From: Actinomycetes bacterium
GTDB lineage: Bacteria > Actinomycetota > Acidimicrobiia > Acidimicrobiales > RAAP-2
Direction: 5' to 3'
NCBI GenBank assembly: GCA_021786095.1
Contig: JAJYNX010000023.1
Location: 1 to 64,000, forward strand
Length of the DNA stretch: 64,000 nt
Every line of letters begins with the position of its first letter. Positions within the stretch are counted from its first letter, which is position 1. Of the stretch, positions 28,196-38,396 are shown in pieces. The notes below the pieces were generated by a model. That model was given only the letters and a program-made list of their open reading frames with translations. It searched no databases and was not told the origin of the DNA. Made by a program: the position numbers and the translations under genes.

Positions 28196-30499
28196 TCACA
28201 GCAACGAGGCCGGGAGCGGCTCGTCGCTGACCAGGGCCAGACGGCGAGTCGGGCGCGTCATCGCCACGTAGAGGGTCCGCAACCCCCGGGCGCTGACCGA
28301 CGGCGTGGCGCGTCGCGCGATCTCGGCGGGGTTGACGACCACGACCGCGTCGAACTCCAGCCCGTTGGCCCCCTGCGCGGCGACCACCACCAGATCCGAC
28401 GACAGCCCCGACGATGCGTCGTCGGTCGGGTCCACGGCGTCGAGCCCCGCGCGCACGAGCGCGTCGCGCAGCGCGCCCACGCGCCCGGCGTCGGCGATGA
28501 CCGCCACGCGCCCGGGCGACACCGCAGCCAGCTCGCGACGAACGACCGCCACCAGCGTGGAGGCGAGGTCGCCCGGCGCCACCACCTCGACCGACGGGGA
28601 CGACCCGGCGCGGCGCACGGGCCGCGGCGGCGTCAGGTCGGGCGACGCGGCCCGCAGCGTCGCCGCGGCGAAGTCCAGCACCTCGGCCGGCGTGCGGTAG
28701 CTCACCGACAGGTCCACCCGGGTCGGCGGTCGACGGGGCTCGAGCATCGCCAGGACCGTCTCCCACGACGCGGCCGACGCGGCCGTCGTCGCCTGGCCCA
28801 TGTCGCCCACGATGGTCATCGACCCGTTGAGATCACGCCGACGCAGCGCACGCCACTCCATCGCCGAGAGATCCTGCGCCTCGTCGACGACGATGTGCCC
28901 GTAGGTGACGAACTCCGCCTCGTCGGGCTCGGGCGGGGCCGCCACGGCCATTCGAGCCGCCTCGCGCAGCGCCGCCGCGCGGATGTCGCCGCGATAGGCG
29001 TCGAGGTCGATCCCCTCGAGCAGCGCCGACTCGGTCGGGCGCACGTGAGCGCGGGGGCGTCGGCGCGGACCCAGCAGGACTCGGGCCTCGTCGATCAGTG
29101 CGGCGTCCGCCGCCGTCCAGGCCACCTCGTCGAGCGAGGCGCTGCGAGCGCGATACAAGAGACGCTGCTCGTCCTCGCTCAGCAGCCCGCGTCCGGCGGC
29201 CTCGATCAGGGCCGGGGCGCCGAAGAGGTCGTGCAGGAGCTCGGCCCCGCTGAGGCGGGGCCAGACCCGCTGCATCGCCTCCTTGAACTCGCTGGTGGCA
29301 CGGATCTGATCGGCGAGCTCGCCGAGCGTGGCGAGCTCGTCCTCGTCCTCACTGTCGCCCCCAGTGACCACGCGAGCCCGATAGGCCTGGGCCAGGCGCT
29401 GAGCCAGCTCGCGCACCAGCGCCGAGCGGCGCTGGTTGTGGTTGCCGGGGCGCCGGCGGGCGCGCTCGACGGCGTCGCGGGTGTCGAGCGCGCGCAGGAT
29501 CAGCCGCGCGCGACCCACGGGGATGACCACGTCGTGGCGCAGCGCGCGCTGTCGAGTCGCCAGGGCGCGCGACAGGAATCTGACCATGCGCCGGTCGCCC
29601 TTCAGGGCCGCCAGGTCGTCGCTGTCGTGCCCGCGCACCACGATGTTGGTCACCAGACCGGCGATCGTCGACAGGCGCACTCCCGACTCGCCGAGCGAGG
29701 GCAGCACGTTCTCGATGTAGTGCAGGAAGAGCGGATTGGGCCCCACCACCAGGACGCCCTGGCGCTCGAGAGTGGCCCGGTAGGTGTAGAGCAGGTACGC
29801 CGCGCGGTGCAGCGCGACCGCGGTCTTGCCCGTGCCGGGTCCGCCCTGGACCAGGAGGACGCCCGCCAGAGGGCTGCGGATGATCTGGTCCTGCTCGCTC
29901 TGGATCGTCGCCACGATGTCGGCCATCCGGCCGCTGCGCGCGCGCCCCAGGGCCGCGAGCAGCGCCCCGGCCCCCCCAAGAGCCAGCCCCCCCTCGACCA
30001 GGCCCTCCTCATTCAGCGCGCGCAGAGCCGTGTCGTCCCACGCGGGCCCCTCGTCGGTGAAGTACTCGTCCTCGACCCCGGTCACCTCGCGCGCCCGAAT
30101 GGCCACGTGGCGGCGGCGCGCCAGGTTGAGCGGCTCCACTCCGGTGGCGCGGTAGAACGCCTCGGCGACCGGCGCGCGCCAGTCCACCACCAGGGGGTTC
30201 AGGTCCTCATCGGAGACCGCCAGTCGCCCCACGTGGTAGCTGTCCGCGCGGCCCTCGCCGTTGGGTCGGTAGTCGATGCGCCCGAAGAACAGCGGCTGAT
30301 CGCCGATGGCCAACTGGTCGAGCCGCTGCAGGGCCGTGCCCATGACGACGTCACGCTCCACGAGGTCGCCGGCGCCGCGGCGGTGCGCCACCGCCACGCT
30401 GTCGCGCAGGGACGTGGCCTCGGCGCGCATGTGGTCGAGGGCCCCGAGGGCCACGTCCAGGAACGTCTGCTCCTCCGCGATCTCGCGCTCGTGCGACAC
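28196..30499 (-). CDS. helD: HelD/HelR-like UvrD-family ATPase
   Basis: EIAEEQTFLDVALGAL, FFGRIDYRPN...DSYHVGRLAVSDEDLNPLVVDWRAPVAEAFYRATG, Walker A LVQGGPGTGKTAVALHRAAYLLYTYR. GTG 30499 has SD GAGGGG. Confidence 0.88.
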   Translation of the reverse strand: MSHEREIAEEQTFLDVALGALDHMRAEATSLRDSVAVAHRRGAGDLVERDVVMGTALQRLDQLAIGDQPLFFGRIDYRPNGEGRADSYHVGRLAVSDEDLNPLVVDWRAPVAEAFYRATGVEPLNLARRRHVAIRAREVTGVEDEYFTDEGPAWDDTALRALNEEGLVEGGLALGGAGALLAALGRARSGRMADIVATIQSEQDQIIRSPLAGVLLVQGGPGTGKTAVALHRAAYLLYTYRATLERQGVLVVGPNPLFLHYIENVLPSLGESGVRLSTIAGLVTNIVVRGHDSDDLAALKGDRRMVRFLSRALATRQRALRHDVVIPVGRARLILRALDTRDAVERARRRPGNHNQRRSALVRELAQRLAQAYRARVVTGGDSEDEDELATLGELADQIRATSEFKEAMQRVWPRLSGAELLHDLFGAPALIEAAGRGLLSEDEQRLLYRARSASLDEVAWTAADAALIDEARVLLGPRRRPRAHVRPTESALLEGIDLDAYRGDIRAAALREAARMAVAAPPEPDEAEFVTYGHIVVDEAQDLSAMEWRALRRRDLNGSMTIVGDMGQATTAASAASWETVLAMLEPRRPPTRVDLSVSYRTPAEVLDFAAATLRAASPDLTPPRPVRRAGSSPSVEVVAPGDLASTLVAVVRRELAAVSPGRVAVIADAGRVGALRDALVRAGLDAVDPTDDASSGLSSDLVVVAAQGANGLEFDAVVVVNPAEIARRATPSVSARGLRTLYVAMTRPTRRLALVSDEPLPASLL

Positions 30500-30603
30500 G
30501 TCGACCCCTCTCTCGCCCCAAACGGGGTCTGACAAGTCTAAACGACCCCGACGCGGGGCCGGCGCGACGACCTCCCCTAGATTGGGCGGGTGAAGGGAGC
30601 GTG

Positions 30604-31635
30604 GTGGAGCCAGTCCTACTGAGAGCCTGCCGGGGCGAGCGGGTCGATCACGTCCCGGTGTGGTTCATGCGCCAGGCGGGCCGGTCCCTGCCCGAGTACC
30701 GCGCGCTGCGCGGCTCGGGATCGATCCTCGACGCCATCGCCGACCCGGACCTGGCCTGCGAGATCACGCTCCAGCCGGTGCGCCGCTACGGGGTCGACGC
30801 CGCGATCCTCTTCTCGGACATCGTCGTGCCCTACCACGCGATCGGCTTCGGCGTCGACGTGGTGGCCGGACGCGGCCCGGTCATCGCCCAGCCCGTGCGC
30901 CACGAGAGCGACCTGGAGCGGCTGCGCGACCTGACCGAGGGGGATATCGCCCACGTGACCGCGACCGTCGACCGGGTGGTCGCCGCGCTCGCCCCGAGCG
31001 ACACGCCGTTGATCGGCTTCGCCGGCGCCCCGTTCACCGTCGCGAGCTACCTGGTCGAGGGCGGGCCGTCGCGTGACTTCGCCGTCATCAAGACCCTCCT
31101 GCACGCCGACCCGGCCCTCTTCGAGCGCCTCAGCGAGCGCCTCGTCGCGATCACCGTCGCCTTCCTGCGCGCCCAGATCCGCCACGGCGCCCGCTGCGTC
31201 CAACTCTTCGACTCGTGGGCCGGGTCGCTGACCCGCGACGAGTACCGGCGCTTCGCCCTCGAACCCACCCGGCGGGTGCTCGAGGGGATCGCCGACCTGG
31301 GCGTGCCCGCCATCGTCTTCGGCGTCGGCACGGGCGAGCTGCTCGACCTGATGGCCACCAGCGGAGCCGACGTCGTCGGCGTCGACTGGCGCGTCGACCT
31401 CGACGACGCTCGTCGGCGAGTCGGCGACCGCGCCGTGCAGGGCAACCTCGATCCCGCGCGCTGCCTCGGCTCGGTCGAGGCCGGCGTGGCGGGCGCCCGC
31501 GAGGTGCTGGCGCACGCCGGCACCCGGCCCGGCCACGTCTTCAACCTCGGACACGGCGTTCTGCCCTCGACCGACCCCGCGGTCCTCGAAGCCATCGTGC
31601 GCGTCGTGCACGACGAGGGACGGGCCGGCGTATGA
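30604..31635 (+). CDS. hemE: Uroporphyrinogen decarboxylase
   Basis: VPVWFMRQAGRSLPEYRALR, DAAILFSDIVVPYHAIGFGVD, GFAGAPFTVASYLVEGG, FNLGHGVLPSTDP. Confidence 0.97.
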   Translation: MEPVLLRACRGERVDHVPVWFMRQAGRSLPEYRALRGSGSILDAIADPDLACEITLQPVRRYGVDAAILFSDIVVPYHAIGFGVDVVAGRGPVIAQPVRHESDLERLRDLTEGDIAHVTATVDRVVAALAPSDTPLIGFAGAPFTVASYLVEGGPSRDFAVIKTLLHADPALFERLSERLVAITVAFLRAQIRHGARCVQLFDSWAGSLTRDEYRRFALEPTRRVLEGIADLGVPAIVFGVGTGELLDLMATSGADVVGVDWRVDLDDARRRVGDRAVQGNLDPARCLGSVEAGVAGAREVLAHAGTRPGHVFNLGHGVLPSTDPAVLEAIVRVVHDEGRAGV

Positions 31636-32546
31636 GCGCGCGTCCCACCGGGGTGCTGGTGATGGCCTACGGCACGCCGAGCACGCGCGACGACGTCGCC
31701 GCCTACTACACCCGCATCCGCCACGGGCGGCCCCCGACCCCCGAGCTGCTGGCCGACCTGGTGCGCCGCTACGACGCCATCGGCGGCACCTCGCCGCTCG
31801 CCCAGCGCACGGCCGCCCAGGTGAGCGCCCTCGCCGCGGCCCTGGAGGCGTCCGAGCCGGGACGCTTCGACGTGCGATTCGGATCGAAGTACGAGCCGCC
31901 GCTCATCGAGGACACGGCTCGCGCGCTGCGCGAGGACGGCGTGACGACCGTGATCGGCCTGGCCCTCGCACCGCACTCCTCGTCGATGTCCACCGCCCAG
32001 TACATGGCGCGCGCCCGCGAGGCGCTCGGGGACGAGGTGACGCTCATCGCCATCGACGCCTGGTGGGACGTCCCCGGGTTCCTCGATCTGATCGCCGCCC
32101 GGGTGCGCGACGCGCTGGCCACGATCGACGCCCCGCGCCGCGGGGACGCCGAGGTCCTCTTCTCGGCTCACTCCCTGCCCGAGCGCATCCTCGAGGACGG
32201 CGACACCTACCCCGACCAGTTGCGCGAGAGCGCCCGGGAGGTCGCGAGCCGGGCGGGCCTCGCGCGCTGGGACGTGGCCTGGCAGTCCGCCGGGCGCACC
32301 GCCGACGCCTGGCTGGGCCCCGACATCCTGAGCGTGCTGCGCGACAAGCGCGCCGCCGGCGTGCGTGACCTGGTCTCCTGTCCGATCGGTTTCGTCGCCG
32401 ACCACCTCGAGGTGCTCTTCGACATCGACGTGGAGGCGCAGGGCGTGGCGCGAGAGATCGGGCTCAACCTGGTTCGCACCGCGTCGCTCAACGACGACCC
32501 GGCCCTCATCGCCGTGTTGGCCGACGTGGTGCGCGGAGCGTCGTAG
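31632..32546 (+). CDS. cpfC: Ferrochelatase (probable coproporphyrin ferrochelatase)
   Basis: VLVMAYGTPST, LFSAHSLPERILEDGDTYPDQL, CPIGFVADHLEVLFDIDVEA; ATGA overlap with hemE. Confidence 0.92.
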   Translation: MSARPTGVLVMAYGTPSTRDDVAAYYTRIRHGRPPTPELLADLVRRYDAIGGTSPLAQRTAAQVSALAAALEASEPGRFDVRFGSKYEPPLIEDTARALREDGVTTVIGLALAPHSSSMSTAQYMARAREALGDEVTLIAIDAWWDVPGFLDLIAARVRDALATIDAPRRGDAEVLFSAHSLPERILEDGDTYPDQLRESAREVASRAGLARWDVAWQSAGRTADAWLGPDILSVLRDKRAAGVRDLVSCPIGFVADHLEVLFDIDVEAQGVAREIGLNLVRTASLNDDPALIAVLADVVRGAS

Positions 32547-34019
32547 ATGGCGCGGCCCTCGGTGGTGATCGTGGGCGGAGGGATCGCCGGCTTGGCGGCC
32601 GCCTGGGAGCTGACCGGAGCCGATCGCGGGCCCGACGCGGGCACGCCGCGCGTGGAGCTGATCGAGTCGGCCGACCGCGTCGGGGGCTCGCTCGGGACGG
32701 TCGACTTCGCCGACCGCGTCATCGACACGGGTCCCGACGGCTTCCTGGCGCGACGCCCCGAGGCGACCGAGTTGATCCGCGAGCTGGGTCGGGCCGACCA
32801 GCTCGAACCGGTCGCGGCCAGCGGCGCATCGATCTGGCTCCGCGGAGAGCTCGACGAGATCCCGCCGGGGCTGGCCCTCGGCGTGCCCACGTCGAGCGCC
32901 GCGGTGCGCGCCGTGCACGGTCTGTCGTGGCGGGCCCGTCTCGCGGCTCGGCGCGACGAGTTGGTCCCGCGTCGCCTCGTCGTGGGAGACGACGCGAGCA
33001 TCGGCGCGATCGTGCGCACGAAGCTGGGAGCCGAGATCGCCTACCGCTTCGTCGAGCCGATGGTCGGGGGCATCCAGGCCGGTCGTATCGACGAGCTCTC
33101 GGCGCGCGCCCTCTTCCCGAGCCTGCTGGAGGCCGCGCGCTCGGGGGGGTCGCTGATGCGCGCGCTCGCGGCGCGCTCGCCGTCCCCGACGAGTTCGCCC
33201 CCGTCGGGTCCCGTCGCACCGGCACCGCTGTTCGCCTCGCTCGAGGGTGGCGTCGGATCGCTGGTCACCACCCTCGCCACGACGCTACGAGCCCGCGGCG
33301 TCGTGGTGCGCACCGCGACGCGCGTCACGGCCCTGCGCGCCACCGCCCGTGACGAGCACCCCTGGGCCGTGGACACCGACGACACGACCACCCCCGCGCA
33401 CGCGCTCATCCTCGCGGTGCCCGGTGCGGTGGCCGGCGAGCTGCTGCAGGCGTACCACCCCGACCTCGCCGCACTGCGCACCATCACCAGTGCGGGGGCC
33501 GCCATGGTGACCGTGTGCGTCGCCCGCGACGCCGTGCGCCTGCCGGCGCGCGGCACCGGCGTCCTGATCCCCCTGGCGACCCCGTGGAACGACCAGGAGT
33601 CCATGATGGTGACGGCCCTGACGTTCCTCGATCGCAAGTGGCCACGCCTGGCGCGTGAGGACACGGTGATACTGCGCGCGCACGTGGGGCGCAGTGACGA
33701 CGCGCGCTGGTCCGCGCTGGACGACGCCGCCCTCATCGAGCGCGTCACCGACGAGATGACGCGCGTGCTGCCCGGCTTCCCGCCGATCCGTGATGCCCTG
33801 GTGAGCCGGTTCCCCGCGGGACTGCCCCAGTACCGGGTGGGCCACCTCAACCTCGTGGCGGCCGCCCGCGCCGGCGCGCCGCGCGGTGTCCTGCTCGCCG
33901 GCAACGCCTACGACGGCGTCGGCATCCCGGCCAGCATCGGCTCGGGTCGGCGCGCCGCGCGCGAGCTGCTGGCGTCACTCGCGTCACGCGAGGCGAACGA
34001 CCGGGGGACCTACTGGTAG
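32547..34019 (+). CDS. Protoporphyrinogen/coproporphyrinogen III oxidase (HemY/CgoX-type)
   Basis: FAD motif VVIVGGGIAGLAAAWEL, DTGPDGFLARRPEATELIREL, VEPMVGGIQAGRIDELSARALFP. Confidence 0.92.
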   Translation: MARPSVVIVGGGIAGLAAAWELTGADRGPDAGTPRVELIESADRVGGSLGTVDFADRVIDTGPDGFLARRPEATELIRELGRADQLEPVAASGASIWLRGELDEIPPGLALGVPTSSAAVRAVHGLSWRARLAARRDELVPRRLVVGDDASIGAIVRTKLGAEIAYRFVEPMVGGIQAGRIDELSARALFPSLLEAARSGGSLMRALAARSPSPTSSPPSGPVAPAPLFASLEGGVGSLVTTLATTLRARGVVVRTATRVTALRATARDEHPWAVDTDDTTTPAHALILAVPGAVAGELLQAYHPDLAALRTITSAGAAMVTVCVARDAVRLPARGTGVLIPLATPWNDQESMMVTALTFLDRKWPRLAREDTVILRAHVGRSDDARWSALDDAALIERVTDEMTRVLPGFPPIRDALVSRFPAGLPQYRVGHLNLVAAARAGAPRGVLLAGNAYDGVGIPASIGSGRRAARELLASLASREANDRGTYW

Positions 34020-34543
34020 TAGCCGGAGTGGATGTAGATGCACGGCACGCCCTCGGCGACGTACATCGCGTGATTCTTCGGGTCGTCGTCCAGGGCCAGA
34101 CGCACGTCGAAGCCGTAGGCCTCGAGGTCGCGCACGGCGCCGCGCTTGTACTCGTCCACTCCCGAGTAGTCACCGTACTCGCGCATGATCAGCACATCCC
34201 AGCGCAGCTGGTAGCGCTCCAGCCAGGCCACCGTGTGCGGCTGCACGCGTCGGGGCCGTCCCGTCACCAGGACCACCGCGAGAGACGCGTCGAGCAACTC
34301 CAGCAGCCGCTCGATCTCCTCGATGACCGGGTCGTCCCCGCAGGCGTCGAAGAAACTGCGCCAGTCCCCCCAGTCCAGGTAGTGCTGGCGCCCGGCGGCG
34401 TCGGCGAGGACGCCGTCGATGTCGAAGATGACCGCCGGTCCCGGCGTTCGCGGCTCGGCCCGCCACAACCAGTTCTCGCGCGGGGTGCTCTCGGGGCTCA
34501 TCAGTCGTCGCTCGGTCTCGCCGGCCCGGGCGACCCGGGCCAC
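34010..34543 (-). CDS. HAD-superfamily phosphatase-like protein
   Basis: VIFDIDGVLADAAGRQHYLDWGDW, VVLVTGRPRRV, LALDDDPKN. Confidence 0.8.
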   Translation of the reverse strand: MARVARAGETERRLMSPESTPRENWLWRAEPRTPGPAVIFDIDGVLADAAGRQHYLDWGDWRSFFDACGDDPVIEEIERLLELLDASLAVVLVTGRPRRVQPHTVAWLERYQLRWDVLIMREYGDYSGVDEYKRGAVRDLEAYGFDVRLALDDDPKNHAMYVAEGVPCIYIHSGYYQ

Positions 34544-34562
34544 ATCTGAGAGACTAGACCCC

Positions 34563-37541
34563 GTGGGAGCCAGTGAACGCGCGATCGTACCGGTTCCCTT
34601 CGGGCGCCACGTCTACGTACTGAGCGACCTCTCGCTCTCGCCGCGCACGTCGCCCGCGAGCCGTCCCGTGCGCGAGCTCATCGGCCTGCTCGGCGACATC
34701 GACGACCCGGCGGTCGTGGTCGTCGCGGGCAACCTCCTGCACCCGCCACCCGACGCCGACCTCGCCGCCTTCGTCGACGCCACGTGGACCGCACTGGCCG
34801 AGCTGGCCAGCGCGATCACCGCGTTCTGCGCCCACCCCGACCACCTCTTCTACGTGCTGCCCGGACGAGACGACGTGGCACTGCGCGACGACGAGGCCGC
34901 CCAGCGCGCCGTCGAGGCGCTGGGTGCGCACCTCGCGCGCGAGCTCATCGTCCAGGTCGCGACCGCGCAGGGCTCGCGTGACCTGGCGATCGCCGCCGGC
35001 TCGTACGACCTCGACACCTCGCGCGCCGACGCGGCCGACCGGGCGGACGCCGAACGCCTGGAGGATCCGACGGCCCTCGAGCGCTTCGTGGCCTCGCGCG
35101 TCCTGTACCGGCGCCTCGGAGGCTGGATCTGGGCGGTGCTGATCGCGCTGGCGCTGGTGGACCTGGCGCACACGCTGGTGCGACTCTTCAACCACTTCAC
35201 GCACCGCCACCTGCACGTGCGCACGCTGCACACCCACAGCTTCTGGGGCAACTTCATCGTGACGCTGCTCGCGATCATCGTGCTCGAGGCGCTGGTGGCC
35301 GGCGCCGCCGCACTGCTCGTGCGGCGGCGCTTCGACCGGGGCGCCCGCGTCGAGCGCGCGCACCTCCTCGAGCCGCTGGCGCTCACGACCGTCGACGACG
35401 TGGACGCCCTCGAGTACGCCCGGCGCGTGGCCGAGCGCGGCGGCGCGGGCGCCATCGTCGGCGGATCTCCCAGCCCCGCCCTCGCCTTCCTCGACCGCGG
35501 CATCTGCGCCGCTCCCGGCCCGTCACGCACGGTCGTGATCGAGCGCCGGGGCCGCCTGGGCCTGCCCCCCGTCTTCAGCACCGTGCAGCGCCTGGGCGTC
35601 GTCGAGGTGGAGGCGGCGTCGGCGGTCCAGGTGCGTCTGCTGGCCGGCCAGTCCCCGAACCGGCGCCGCGTCACCCTGCTCGAACGACTGATCGCCGGTG
35701 CCCCCTGGCGCTCGACGCTGGGCGAGCAGACCACGACGGTCGGCTCCTGGCCGACCGGCGACCCCTTCCCGATGGACCGCGACGCCCTCGCCGCCCAACG
35801 CCGCGAACGCGCGATTCGCCGCGTCGCGGCCGGCCTGCTGGCCCTGGACGGACTGATCAACGTGGTGGTCACGGTGCGACCCATCCTGCGCACCCGCCTC
35901 AACGCGGTGTTGGCCGTGCTGCCCCTCGACGTGGCGCGCTCGGCGGCCGCCGTCACCGCGGTGGCGGGCATCGGTCTGATCATGCTGGCGCGCGGCGTGC
36001 GACGGGGCCAGCGCCGCGCCTGGTTCCTCGCGTTGGCGACACTGGCGATCACCACCGTCTTGCACCTGGCGCGCGGCGGCAGTGTCGCGTCGTCGCTGGT
36101 GGCGGCGGCCCTCGTCGTCGGACTGCTGGTGACGCGCGACCACTTCCGCGCCTCCACCGACCGCGTCAGCGCTCGCGCGGCCCTGCCGGGACTGGGCGCG
36201 ATCGCCGTGGTCGCGGTGGTGGCGGCGTCCCTCGGCGTCGAGGCCTCCGCACGCCACCAGCACCTCCCGTCCTTCGCCGTGGTGCTCGTGGGGTGCGCCG
36301 AACGACTGATCGGCCAGACCAACGTGACCCTGCCCGACCGAGTGAACGACTTCTTCAACCCGGTACTGCTCACCGTCGGACTGTCACTCGTGGTGTCGGC
36401 TCTCTACCTCATCACCCGCCCCGTGGTCGACCGGCGCCTCTCGGCGACGGGATCGAGCGCCGAGCGGCGCATCGCCGAACGACGCGCCCGGGAGATCGTG
36501 CGTCGCCACGGTCGCGGCACACTCGACTACTTCGCCCTGCGCGACGACAAGCAGTTCTTCTTCTTCCGCGACTCCCTGGTCGCCTACGCCGTCTACGGCG
36601 GGGTCGCACTCGTCTCCCCCGACCCCATCGGCCCGGTGGCCGAGCGCGGCGACGTGTTCAGCGCCTTTCGCGCCTACGCCGAGCATCGCGGGTGGACCAT
36701 CGGCGTCATGGGCGCCGGCGAGGACTGGCTCCCGCTCTACCACGCCGCCGGCCTGCACTACCTCTACATCGGCGACGAGGCGATCGTCGACTGCGCGACG
36801 TTCTCCCTCGAGGGCGGGCGGATGAAGGGGCTGCGCCAGGCCCGCACGCGACTCCTGCGACACGGCTACCGCGTCGAGTTCCTGGACCCCGCCGCCATCG
36901 ACCCGTCCCTGGTGGCGCCACTCCTCGACCTCATCGCCAAGCTGCGCCGCGGCGAGGGTGAGCGCGGGTTCTCGATGATGCTCGGGCGACTCTTCGACCC
37001 CCGCGACAAGGGGCTCCTGCTCACCGTCGTCTTCGGGCCCGACGACCGCCCCGCGGCGGTCTGCCAGTTCGTCCCGTCCCCGGCGATCCACGGCTACTCC
37101 CTCGACCTCATGCGTCGTGACCCCGGGGAGCACCCGAACGGCCTCATCGACTTCGCGCTCTGCTCGACCATCGAGCACCTGCGCGAGCGAGGAGGGCGCG
37201 GACTCAGCCTCAACTTCGCGGCCTTCCGCTCGGTGCTGGAGGCCGAACGCGGCGAGGGCACCTTCACGCGCGTGGAGCGTTGGGCGCTGCGGCGCCTCTC
37301 CGGGGTGCTGCCCATCGAGAGCCTGTGGTCCTTCAACGCCAAGTACTACCCGACCTGGCTACCCCGCCACCTCGTCTACCCCGCCGCCGAGAGCTTCGTC
37401 CCGGTGGTGCTGGCGACGCTGCGCGCCGAGAGCCTGACCGAGATCCCAGTGGTGGGTCGCCTCCTCGCGAACGACCCGGCCAACCGCCCCGGCACGGTGG
37501 TGCCCGACGAGGTCCTCTCGGCGGCCCGGCGCCACCGGTAG
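34563..37541 (+). CDS. Fusion: degenerate metallophosphoesterase-like domain, TM region, C-terminal phosphatidylglycerol lysyltransferase-like DUF2156 domain
   Basis: N-term VYVLSDLSLSP...VVVVAGNLLHPP...FYVLPGRDDVALRD; TM segments; C-term RRHGRGTLDYFALRDDKQFFFFRDSLVAYAVYGGVALVSPDPIGP...FNAKYYPTWLPRHLVYP. Start reset to GTG 34563. Confidence 0.75.
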   Translation: MGASERAIVPVPFGRHVYVLSDLSLSPRTSPASRPVRELIGLLGDIDDPAVVVVAGNLLHPPPDADLAAFVDATWTALAELASAITAFCAHPDHLFYVLPGRDDVALRDDEAAQRAVEALGAHLARELIVQVATAQGSRDLAIAAGSYDLDTSRADAADRADAERLEDPTALERFVASRVLYRRLGGWIWAVLIALALVDLAHTLVRLFNHFTHRHLHVRTLHTHSFWGNFIVTLLAIIVLEALVAGAAALLVRRRFDRGARVERAHLLEPLALTTVDDVDALEYARRVAERGGAGAIVGGSPSPALAFLDRGICAAPGPSRTVVIERRGRLGLPPVFSTVQRLGVVEVEAASAVQVRLLAGQSPNRRRVTLLERLIAGAPWRSTLGEQTTTVGSWPTGDPFPMDRDALAAQRRERAIRRVAAGLLALDGLINVVVTVRPILRTRLNAVLAVLPLDVARSAAAVTAVAGIGLIMLARGVRRGQRRAWFLALATLAITTVLHLARGGSVASSLVAAALVVGLLVTRDHFRASTDRVSARAALPGLGAIAVVAVVAASLGVEASARHQHLPSFAVVLVGCAERLIGQTNVTLPDRVNDFFNPVLLTVGLSLVVSALYLITRPVVDRRLSATGSSAERRIAERRAREIVRRHGRGTLDYFALRDDKQFFFFRDSLVAYAVYGGVALVSPDPIGPVAERGDVFSAFRAYAEHRGWTIGVMGAGEDWLPLYHAAGLHYLYIGDEAIVDCATFSLEGGRMKGLRQARTRLLRHGYRVEFLDPAAIDPSLVAPLLDLIAKLRRGEGERGFSMMLGRLFDPRDKGLLLTVVFGPDDRPAAVCQFVPSPAIHGYSLDLMRRDPGEHPNGLIDFALCSTIEHLRERGGRGLSLNFAAFRSVLEAERGEGTFTRVERWALRRLSGVLPIESLWSFNAKYYPTWLPRHLVYPAAESFVPVVLATLRAESLTEIPVVGRLLANDPANRPGTVVPDEVLSAARRHR

Positions 37542-37550
37542 CGTCGCCGG

Positions 37551-38396
37551 TCAGCGCGACGCGGCGCGGCGCGCGATCGCGCGCGCCAGCCTTGCGGCCG
37601 CGGCGTCGTCGAAGGAGAGGAACAGCGAGGGCTCCACCAGCTCCAGCTCCATCACCGCCCAGCCGTCGGGCGTCGCCACCAGGTCGACGCGCGCGTAGAG
37701 CAGGTCGCCGTAGCCCTCGGCGGCCAGGAGCCGCGTCGCCAGGTCCACGGCGTCGGGCTCGGGCGTGGCGATCGACATCTGCTCGCGGCGAAACAGCGCG
37801 TCACGCTCGCCCGCCGGCGCCGCGAGCATGGCGCCCTTGGTGAGAGCGTGGGTCAGCGAGCCCTCCACGAAGACCAGGGCCCGCTCGCCCACGGCGTCCA
37901 CCGACTCCACGTAGGGCTGGATCACGACGTGACGACCGCGGGCGTGCAGCGCCGCCACGTGGGCTCGAGCGCGTGACTCCTCGCCCGGCGCGTAGCGCTC
38001 GGCGTCAACCGATCCCGCGCCGACCCGAGGCTTGACCACGAAGCGGCCGTCGGGGAATCTCGGGCTCGCGCCCACGTCGCAGAAGAGCGACGGCACCACG
38101 GGCCACCCGCGCGCCGCCAGGTCGGCCAGATAGCGCTTGTCGCTGGAGTAGGCCAGCACCGGGTAGGGGTTCTCGAGGCGCGCCACGCCGCGCGCCCAGG
38201 CCAGGAACTCCTCGCGCCGACTCGTGTAGTCCCACGTGGAGCGCACCACGACGAGGTCGTAGGCGGCCCAGTCGGCGCGCGGATCGTCCCAGGCGACCAG
38301 TGACGCACGCACCCCCTCGGCCGACAACGCGTCGGCCAGCACGGGGCTGTCGGGGTCGACGTCGCCCTCGCAGGTGGCGATCGCCACTCGCGTCAC
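37551..38396 (-). CDS. ATP-grasp domain protein
   Basis: DLVVVRSTWDYTSRREEFLAW, GRFVVKPRVGAGS, VIQPYVESV, AVMELELVEPSLFLSFD; GTG overlaps nuoN stop by 4 nt. Confidence 0.8.
   Translation of the reverse strand: MTRVAIATCEGDVDPDSPVLADALSAEGVRASLVAWDDPRADWAAYDLVVVRSTWDYTSRREEFLAWARGVARLENPYPVLAYSSDKRYLADLAARGWPVVPSLFCDVGASPRFPDGRFVVKPRVGAGSVDAERYAPGEESRARAHVAALHARGRHVVIQPYVESVDAVGERALVFVEGSLTHALTKGAMLAAPAGERDALFRREQMSIATPEPDAVDLATRLLAAEGYGDLLYARVDLVATPDGWAVMELELVEPSLFLSFDDAAAARLARAIARRAASR

Noticed and set aside
30500-30603. Rifamycin-associated element (RAE) upstream of helD
   Set aside because: Short GC inverted repeats (CCCCAAACGGGG, CCCCGACGCGGGG) are present, but neither matches the RAE palindrome as I remember it.
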